A stretch of DNA of 6,900 bases from JAMLIN01 sp041676645 (GTDB taxonomy: Bacteria; Pseudomonadota; Gammaproteobacteria; Burkholderiales; Burkholderiaceae_E), in assembly GCA_041676645.1 (NCBI GenBank), contig JBAYRO010000128.1, positions 1 through 6,900 of the forward strand, given 5' to 3'. A program made the position numbers and the translations under genes. Shown piece after piece: positions 4,520 to 6,900 of this stretch. The stretch's first letter is position 1, and each line of letters opens with the position of its first letter. The notes beneath the pieces were generated by a model, which was given only the letters and a program-made list of their open reading frames with translations, did no database searches and had not been told where the DNA came from.

Positions 4520-6637
4520 TCAGCGACCGAACAACCCCCGCAGCTTCTCGGCCGCGCGGCCCTTCAGGTCCTCCTCGGCCGCCTCGCGCTGCTGGCGCAG
4601 CTCCTCGACCTGCGGCGCCAGCGACTCCTTGAGCTTCTCGCCTGCCTTCGACTCCAGCATCTCGCGGGCGGCGCTTGCCCAGTCGATCTGCCAGCCCGGC
4701 GCGGCGAGCGGCCCAGTGACGCGCACCGGTATCGTCAGCCCGTGAAGGTCGTCGCGCTCGCGTCCGCCCTGGCCGGCGCTGGTGGCCACGAGCGACGGCC
4801 TGGCGGTGTAGTCGATCGTGCTGGCGGGGATGTCGATCCGGCCTTCGCCGCCCACGCGCAGCAGCGGGGACTTCAGGTCGAGGTCGTTGCTGCTGGCGAT
4901 GCCGTCGGCGATGTCGAAGCTGATCGACATCGAGGAGAAGTCGGTCTTCTTGGTGGCGTCCGATGCGGTCTGCTCGGATTCGCCGCGCCCGAGCAGTTCC
5001 CGCGCCTGGCGGATCCTCTCGCCGAGGTCGATGCCGCGCACCGCGCCGTCGACCAGGGCGAGCGAGGCCTTGCCGTCGACCGCCCGCTTCATCGCCTCGA
5101 CCGTGGCGCCGGCGCTGGCGAACTGGACGTCCAGTGCGCCGTTGCCCTCGATCAGCCGGTTGCCGGCCGCCGCTTCGAGCAGCGGTCCGACCGATACATC
5201 GGCAAGCGCCGCTTCGGCGCCGACCCGGTTGCCCTGTGACTGCGCGGACAGCTTTGCATCGAGGCTGCCGCCGTAGAGCCTGGCGGTGAGCGGCGCCACG
5301 TCGAGACGCCCGCCGGTCGCCTTGATGGTGGCGCGCACATCGCTGGCCTGGATGCCGCTTGCCAGCAGTTCGCCGATGGCGAGCTTGCCGTCGAGTTCGA
5401 GCCCCTCCAGGACGGAGAGATCGATCGGTGCGTCCTCGGCCGGGGCCGCGGGGGCGTCTGTCGTTGCCGGCTTCGGCGCGGCGGCGGGTTGCGCGGCGGG
5501 CGGCGCGATACGGTCGAGATCGAGCTTGTCGGCCTGCAGGTCGAAGCCGATCCGCAGTGTCGCGAAGCCGTTCACGCTGGCGCTGGCGTCTATCCTGCTC
5601 TCCTCGACCGTGGTCCGGGTGGTGAGCTCGATGCGTTCCTGGCCGACATCGGCCTTCAGGCTCGCCTCGACCGGCATCGCCAGCTTGCCGTCGGGCAGCG
5701 CCGCATCCTCGATGTCGATCGAGCCGGCCAGCTGGGGCAGTTCGAACACCATCGCCGCGAGATCCCCGTTCAGCGGCCCGGCGAGCTTCGCATCGACGGT
5801 CCGGGCCGGCTCGGTCAGCCGCGTCGCGAGGTTCACCGTCCGGGCAGTCAGAGAGTTGGTGCTCACTTCCACGCCTTCCGCCTCCAGACTGGCAGCCAGC
5901 TTGCGTTGCGCATCGAGCTCGGCCTGTGCGCCGATGGTCGTCGCGAGTCCGCTGGCGGTGATTTTCCCGGCAGGCAGGTCGAGCTGCAGGTCGCCGGCCG
6001 CGCTGACCTCGGCCTCGCCCCGGGGCTGGTCGCTGCGTACCGTGAAGGAGAGCTTCACCGGGGTGGTGCCGCGCGAAGCGATCGCCCCGGTGACGAGATC
6101 GAGATCGTGGATGCCGATGCTGCGGCTGGCGGTCTCGTCGATATAGCTCAGCTCGGCGTCGTTGATCTCGATGCCGCCGATGTCGAGCGCGGTCGGGCCG
6201 ATGCCGCCGCCCTGGGTATCCGGCCGGGCCTCGCCGGATTCGTCGCCATTGCCGAGCAAGTCGTCGATGCTCAGGCTGCCGTCGGCGCGACGCACCACCG
6301 TCGCGCTCAGCTGGTCGACCTGGACCTTGTCGGCGACGACGGCGCCGCGCAGCAGCGGCCATAGCTCCACCGCCACCCGGGCCGCGCCAACGCTGGCCAT
6401 CGGCTCGGTGGAGTCACGCTCCGACAGCCGGGTGGCCGGGATGGCGATCGCGATCCGCGGGAACACCGAAAGCGACAGGTCGCCGTCTATCGTCAGGGTC
6501 CGCTGGTAGCGGCTCGCGACGTAGTCCTGGATCTGCGGCTTGAATCGGTTCGCGTCGAAGCTGGCCACCAGCACGACGGCCGCCACCACGAGCACGGCGA
6601 GCAGCACACCGAATGCGATCAGCAGCTTCCTGGCCAT
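4520..6637 (-). CDS. AsmA-family envelope protein
   Basis: The product is 705 aa from the ATG at 6637. Seen: one N-terminal membrane anchor (about residues 5-27, LLIAFGVLLAVLVVAAVVLV); the AsmA start block FDANRFKPQIQDYVASRYQRTLTIDGDL; long beta-rich stretches with no enzyme motif; an Ala/Pro linker (about 378-403); a C-terminal AsmA block with VDGAVRGIDLGERIRQA, ASSNDLDLKSPLLRVGGEGRID and IPVRVTGPLAAPGWQIDW; and a charged helical tail (about 655-705). AsmA relatives (TamB, YhdP, YdbH) are inner-membrane-anchored periplasmic beta-groove proteins, implicated in moving phospholipids to the outer membrane. That role is inferred here from family membership. It is somewhat longer than E. coli AsmA (617 aa). 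The frame is open to an ATG at 6712, but the 25 extra residues are polar and would bury the anchor, and a GAAGGAGAA site precedes the ATG at 6637. It converges on the dehydrogenase gene. Confidence 0.92.
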   Translation of the reverse strand: MARKLLIAFGVLLAVLVVAAVVLVASFDANRFKPQIQDYVASRYQRTLTIDGDLSLSVFPRIAIAIPATRLSERDSTEPMASVGAARVAVELWPLLRGAVVADKVQVDQLSATVVRRADGSLSIDDLLGNGDESGEARPDTQGGGIGPTALDIGGIEINDAELSYIDETASRSIGIHDLDLVTGAIASRGTTPVKLSFTVRSDQPRGEAEVSAAGDLQLDLPAGKITASGLATTIGAQAELDAQRKLAASLEAEGVEVSTNSLTARTVNLATRLTEPARTVDAKLAGPLNGDLAAMVFELPQLAGSIDIEDAALPDGKLAMPVEASLKADVGQERIELTTRTTVEESRIDASASVNGFATLRIGFDLQADKLDLDRIAPPAAQPAAAPKPATTDAPAAPAEDAPIDLSVLEGLELDGKLAIGELLASGIQASDVRATIKATGGRLDVAPLTARLYGGSLDAKLSAQSQGNRVGAEAALADVSVGPLLEAAAGNRLIEGNGALDVQFASAGATVEAMKRAVDGKASLALVDGAVRGIDLGERIRQARELLGRGESEQTASDATKKTDFSSMSISFDIADGIASSNDLDLKSPLLRVGGEGRIDIPASTIDYTARPSLVATSAGQGGRERDDLHGLTIPVRVTGPLAAPGWQIDWASAAREMLESKAGEKLKESLAPQVEELRQQREAAEEDLKGRAAEKLRGLFGR

Positions 6638-6644
6638 GATGAGC

Positions 6645-6654
6645 GATTCTCCTT
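6645..6654 (-). promoter_or_regulatory. Ribosome binding site that fixes the asmA start
   Basis: Read on the minus strand this is AAGGAGAATC, with GGAGAA about 8 nt upstream of the ATG at 6637. It is a strong Shine-Dalgarno and supports this start over the in-frame ATG at 6712. Confidence 0.75.
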
Positions 6655-6669
6655 CAGCAGGCGGGTCGG

Positions 6670-6690
6670 CGACGGAGCCCGGTTCCGTCG
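6670..6690 (-). other. Small hairpin upstream of asmA
   Basis: CGACGGA (6670-6676) pairs with TCCGTCG (6684-6690) in a 7-bp stem with a 7-nt loop. It lies 33 bp before the asmA start codon. It could be part of a leader structure or an operator, or be due to base composition. Confidence 0.3.
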
Positions 6691-6781
6691 ACTGCCATTG
6701 TCGCACCGCCACGGTGTCGGCAAGGCGTTTGAAACGATGCCCGAAGAGCGAGATTCATGCCCGGGGAATCGCCTGCTTCTT

Positions 6782-6789
6782 GCTAACAT
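6782..6789 (+). promoter_or_regulatory. Possible extended -10 promoter for the right-edge gene
   Basis: TGCTAACAT reads as an extended -10 (TGn plus TAACAT, four of six matches), about 43 bp upstream of the ATG at 6833. No good -35 box stands at the matching distance, which extended -10 promoters can tolerate. Transcription would start near 6796, inside the CGATCG dyad. Confidence 0.3.
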
Positions 6790-6792
6790 GAA

Positions 6793-6814
6793 CGATCGAC
6801 AACGCGTCCGATCG
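6793..6814. promoter_or_regulatory. Candidate operator, CGATCG-N10-CGATCG dyad
   Basis: Two copies of the palindrome CGATCG (6793-6798 and 6809-6814) are separated by 10 bp, so their centres are 16 bp apart. The dyad lies just downstream of the possible -10 box and just upstream of the ribosome binding site, where a repressor would block transcription. No regulator gene is in view, so this is a positional inference. Confidence 0.3.
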
Positions 6815-6832
6815 CCAGAGGAGACACCGCAG

Positions 6833-6900
6833 ATGATCAGCTACGACGTGACCGAATGGGGCAAGCCGCTGCAGAAGGCGATCCGCGAGACCCCGACCCC
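6833..6900 (+). CDS. Probable zinc-dependent alcohol dehydrogenase (N-terminus only)
   Basis: Only 22 codons are visible, reading MISYDVTEWGKPLQKAIRET and continuing PTP. AGAGGAGA at 6817-6824 lies 8 nt before the ATG, a strong ribosome binding site that makes the start secure. The wording resembles the first strand of medium-chain zinc alcohol dehydrogenases (S-Y-D-V-x-x-W-G-x-P-L ... P-x-P, normally followed by the GroES-like fold and the G-H-E zinc motif), but the diagnostic zinc and Rossmann motifs lie outside the window. Being divergent from asmA and close to an aldehyde dehydrogenase fits an alcohol-oxidation role. It could be a different GroES-like reductase. Confidence 0.6.
   Translation, partial: MISYDVTEWGKPLQKAIRETPT

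Noticed and set aside
3645..4745. 366-residue plus-strand open frame across the gap
   Set aside because: It begins inside the aldehyde dehydrogenase in another frame, passes through the terminator and inverted repeats, and ends inside asmA. Its translation is arginine/serine/proline-rich with no domain.
3741..6362. 873-residue open frame on the minus strand
   Set aside because: It lies in another frame of the asmA gene and runs through the repeat-rich gap. Its translation is extremely arginine/glycine/alanine-rich with no domain, the usual result of very high GC.
5286..6364. Long plus-strand open frames opposite asmA (5286-6146 and 5489-6364)
   Set aside because: They are antisense shadows of asmA with biased composition and no ribosome binding site or recognisable domain.

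Overview
The window is high-GC, protein-dense chromosomal DNA. Gene content suggests a gamma- or betaproteobacterium: a TM2 protein with two tandem TM2 units, a flavoprotein that resembles the PP_4765 subgroup of the HI0933/BaiN family, an AsmA-family protein (a Gram-negative envelope trait) and a branched-chain amino-acid type ABC ATPase. The genus cannot be read from the sequence. No phage, CRISPR, toxin-antitoxin, tRNA or rRNA signal was seen, and this is not an obvious defence or mobile island.

Layout. 1-330 (minus) is the 5' end of a LivG-type ABC ATPase that runs off the left edge. A 180-bp divergent spacer separates it from a 135-aa TM2 membrane protein (511-918, plus). Directly behind that gene lies a 59-bp perfect palindrome (922-980), each arm of which holds its own small hairpin, so it looks like a REP/inverted-REP doublet. 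The palindrome runs into the 5' end of the flavoprotein gene (957-2225, plus). Next comes a CddD-like aldehyde dehydrogenase (2324-3766, plus), closed by a strong intrinsic terminator (3771-3803). A gene-free stretch of about 750 bp (3767-4519) follows. It carries long-range inverted repeats, local hairpins and a strongly G-skewed block. An AsmA-family gene (4520-6637, minus) converges on this stretch. At the right edge the start of a gene that looks like a zinc-dependent alcohol dehydrogenase (6833 onward, plus) diverges from asmA.

How the genes may fit together. The alcohol and aldehyde dehydrogenases could catalyse successive steps (alcohol to aldehyde to acid), and the LivG-type ATPase could belong to an importer for amino or organic acids. 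Together they suggest a catabolic neighbourhood, but asmA interrupts the set and no substrate can be named. The TM2, flavoprotein and AsmA genes look like housekeeping or poorly characterised genes.

The points most worth a second look are the REP-like palindrome that supplies or masks the start of the flavoprotein gene, and the repeat-rich, G-skewed gap at 3767-4519.
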